A DNA stretch of 64,000 nt from NCBI GenBank assembly GCA_965218985.1, contig CBDCMP010000004.1, forward strand, positions 1 to 64,000, read 5' to 3'. How positions within the stretch are numbered: position 1 is the stretch's first letter; each line of letters begins with the position of its first letter. The DNA is from Pseudopedobacter sp965218985 (GTDB lineage Bacteria; Bacteroidota; Bacteroidia; Sphingobacteriales; Sphingobacteriaceae). A program made the position numbers and the translations under genes. Shown piece after piece: positions 62,447-64,000 of the stretch. Under the pieces are notes generated by a model. It was not told the DNA's origin and searched no databases. It worked only from the letters and a program-made list of their open reading frames with translations.

Positions 62447-64000
62447 ATGAAACGTATTTTTACTTTTCTGGTGTTGTTTTTTATATTTCTTGTTGATGTG
62501 AATGCACAAAACACATCTAATGAGGGAACCGATTTTTGGGTGTGTTTTCCATCTCATGTGCCGGCAGGTACTCAAAATAATCCGCAATTGGCAACTTTAT
62601 CGGTGTTCATCACTTCTAAGTCCAATACAAGTGGTGTGGTGAGTTGTGGGGGCTTCAGCCAGAATTTTAGTGTTCAGGCTAATACTGTTACAGAAGTTTT
62701 GGTACCAAGATTTGATTCTTACATTACTGATGGAACCGGTATTTATTCAAACAAGGGCATCAGGATTTTAATTGATGCGGGTAAACCTAAAGCGGTGGTT
62801 TATGCACATGTTTTCGCCGGGGCAAGATCAGCGGCCACACTGGTTTTGCCAGTTCTGGCATTGGGTCAAAAATATTACGGAATCTCCTACGACCAGTCAT
62901 CCATAGGGAAATCTCAGATAGATATGGTGTGTGTGGAAGCTAACACCACCTTGCTCATTACCCCGAGATTAGATGGAGTGCTGCAGAACACTTTTCCAGT
63001 GACTTTGTCAAATGTGGGAGATGTTTATCAATATCAAAGTGACAGAGACATCAGTGGAACCTATGTGGAGGTTGATCCAACCAATTCAAGTTGCAAAAGA
63101 TTCGCAGCTTTCTCCGGGAGTTCTGCCTTAGCTATTCTCTCACCCGGCTGCTATCCTCCAGGGGGTTCACTAAACAGGAATATATCTTATGATCCCTTGT
63201 TCCAGCAACTCTATCCATTGGAAAGCTGGGGGCAAACTTTTCCTTTAATTCCGTTCGCAGATAGAAATACGGGCTCTATTTTCAGAGTGCTTGCTTCAGA
63301 GAACAATACAAAAGTGAACATTGCTGGGGTTAGTGTGACATTAAATGCAGGGGCTTTTTATGAAACCCTGCCTATCAATAAAGTCTCACTCATCACTGCC
63401 GACAAACCAGTGACGGTGACACAATATGCCATCACCCAATACTGCGCTGATTCAAGAAATGCCGGAAATAATGTTTCTCCAAGCGACCCTGATATGGTGA
63501 TCATCAATCCCTTGGAATACAGCATAAAAAATGTGACGATGTATTCTTCTAATAAATTAGCCATCAGAGATCAATATCTTAATATCATCATTCCGAACAC
63601 AGGTCTGCCATCCTTCAAAATCAATGGGGCCAATTTTGCCAATCGATTCAGTGCTGTTCCAGGCAGCAGCACTTATTCCTATGCACAAATTTATTTGACA
63701 CAAATCGGGGGTTCAAACTTTAATCTTACCGCTGATGTAGGTTTCAATGCCATAGCCTATGGTTTTGGAGATTACGAATCTTATGCCTACTCTGCCGGGA
63801 CAAACCTGGCTTCCTCAGTTTTCATCAATGCTGTGAGGCCAGCCACAAATGAAGTGATCAACAATGCTTGTACAGATGAAGATTTTGATTTCAAGCTTGT
63901 TTTGCCCTATATTTCTCAAAAGTTAATATGGAGTTTAGAAGCGGGAGACCCGCCAATTATCCAAAATGCTCCACTCAATCCAACAATGATCGTGATCAAT
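62447..64000 (+). CDS. IgGFc-binding-like secreted surface protein (3' truncated by window edge)
   Basis: 518 visible codons with no stop, starting at an ATG with a signal peptide (IFTFLVLFFIFLVDVNAQ). TSNEGTDFWVCFPSH is the characteristic opening of the IgGFc_binding N-terminal domain found in Bacteroidota surface proteins; GIRILIDAGKPKAVVYAHVF and KPVTVTQYAITQYCAD follow as repeated beta-units. Such proteins usually continue with PKD-like repeats and a type IX secretion signal, which would lie beyond the window. It is missed if one requires an in-window stop. Confidence 0.8.
   Translation, partial: MKRIFTFLVLFFIFLVDVNAQNTSNEGTDFWVCFPSHVPAGTQNNPQLATLSVFITSKSNTSGVVSCGGFSQNFSVQANTVTEVLVPRFDSYITDGTGIYSNKGIRILIDAGKPKAVVYAHVFAGARSAATLVLPVLALGQKYYGISYDQSSIGKSQIDMVCVEANTTLLITPRLDGVLQNTFPVTLSNVGDVYQYQSDRDISGTYVEVDPTNSSCKRFAAFSGSSALAILSPGCYPPGGSLNRNISYDPLFQQLYPLESWGQTFPLIPFADRNTGSIFRVLASENNTKVNIAGVSVTLNAGAFYETLPINKVSLITADKPVTVTQYAITQYCADSRNAGNNVSPSDPDMVIINPLEYSIKNVTMYSSNKLAIRDQYLNIIIPNTGLPSFKINGANFANRFSAVPGSSTYSYAQIYLTQIGGSNFNLTADVGFNAIAYGFGDYESYAYSAGTNLASSVFINAVRPATNEVINNACTDEDFDFKLVLPYISQKLIWSLEAGDPPIIQNAPLNPTMIVIN

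Overview
The window is chromosomal DNA of a Bacteroidota bacterium, most likely a Sphingobacteriales/Pedobacter-type organism. The evidence is an AT-rich sequence, a SusC/SusD pair driven by an ECF sigma factor and FecR anti-sigma, an L-lysine 6-transaminase, TAnnTTTG promoter boxes, a C39-peptidase/HlyD peptide exporter pair and an IgGFc-binding-type surface protein. No rRNA, tRNA or CRISPR array was recognised.

Layout. 0-3.2 kb: the end of a peptide-export operon (HlyD fusion protein, C39 ABC exporter). 3.3-4.6 kb: an IS630-family element abutting a MITE derived from it. 4.7-10.4 kb: ordinary metabolism (lysine transaminase, frameshifted ACC-deaminase-like gene, outer-membrane protein, RluA-type pseudouridine synthase, class IV aminotransferase). 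10.4-11.7 kb: non-coding DNA with an IS end, a small ORF and a large palindromic repeat. 11.7-14.5 kb: an overlapping three-gene mannose operon (ManA, PMM-like HAD, GH130). 14.5-15.4 kb: a REP-associated tyrosine transposase (RAYT) whose own reading frame contains the REP hairpins. 15.7-16.9 kb: gene fragments (F1 gamma, AraC, Fic).

16.9-36 kb is an accessory nest. About 25 small genes lie on the + strand and are drawn repeatedly from few families: VOC, DHFR/RibD-like, SRPBCC, DinB/DUF1569, NTF2/SnoaL, TPR, plus RidA, ABM, EthD, DoxX, HigBA and YjbR. It includes two unusual fusions (SRPBCC-truncated haemoglobin and TPR-Arr), at least seven decayed copies, palindromic insertions inside a reading frame, and a second MITE. 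The make-up recalls a gene-cassette array, but no integrase is visible.

36.1-43 kb: a tight UbiA-like / Rph-architecture phosphotransferase / GNAT operon, divergent from an RND (MMPL-like) transporter. 43.1-51.4 kb: a nutrient-uptake island (sigma, FecR, SusC, SusD, secreted phosphodiesterase), bracketed by the 3' end of the RND gene and a second, isolated copy of a similar 3' end. 51.6-55.7 kb: two AcvB/VirJ-like hydrolases converging on an MprF-like lysyl-phosphatidylglycerol synthase, which suggests membrane-lipid aminoacylation and its reversal. 55.9-64 kb: an S8 protease, a second RAYT with a seven-unit REP array, a YdeI/DUF3052-like gene, a TrmH-type methyltransferase, a DEAD-box helicase, a YHS protein, and the start of a large surface protein that runs off the window.

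The main theme is palindrome-driven genome plasticity. Two RAYT/REP systems, an IS630/MITE family and a 20-21 bp palindrome family are all present, and two of these have entered coding sequence without breaking the frame.
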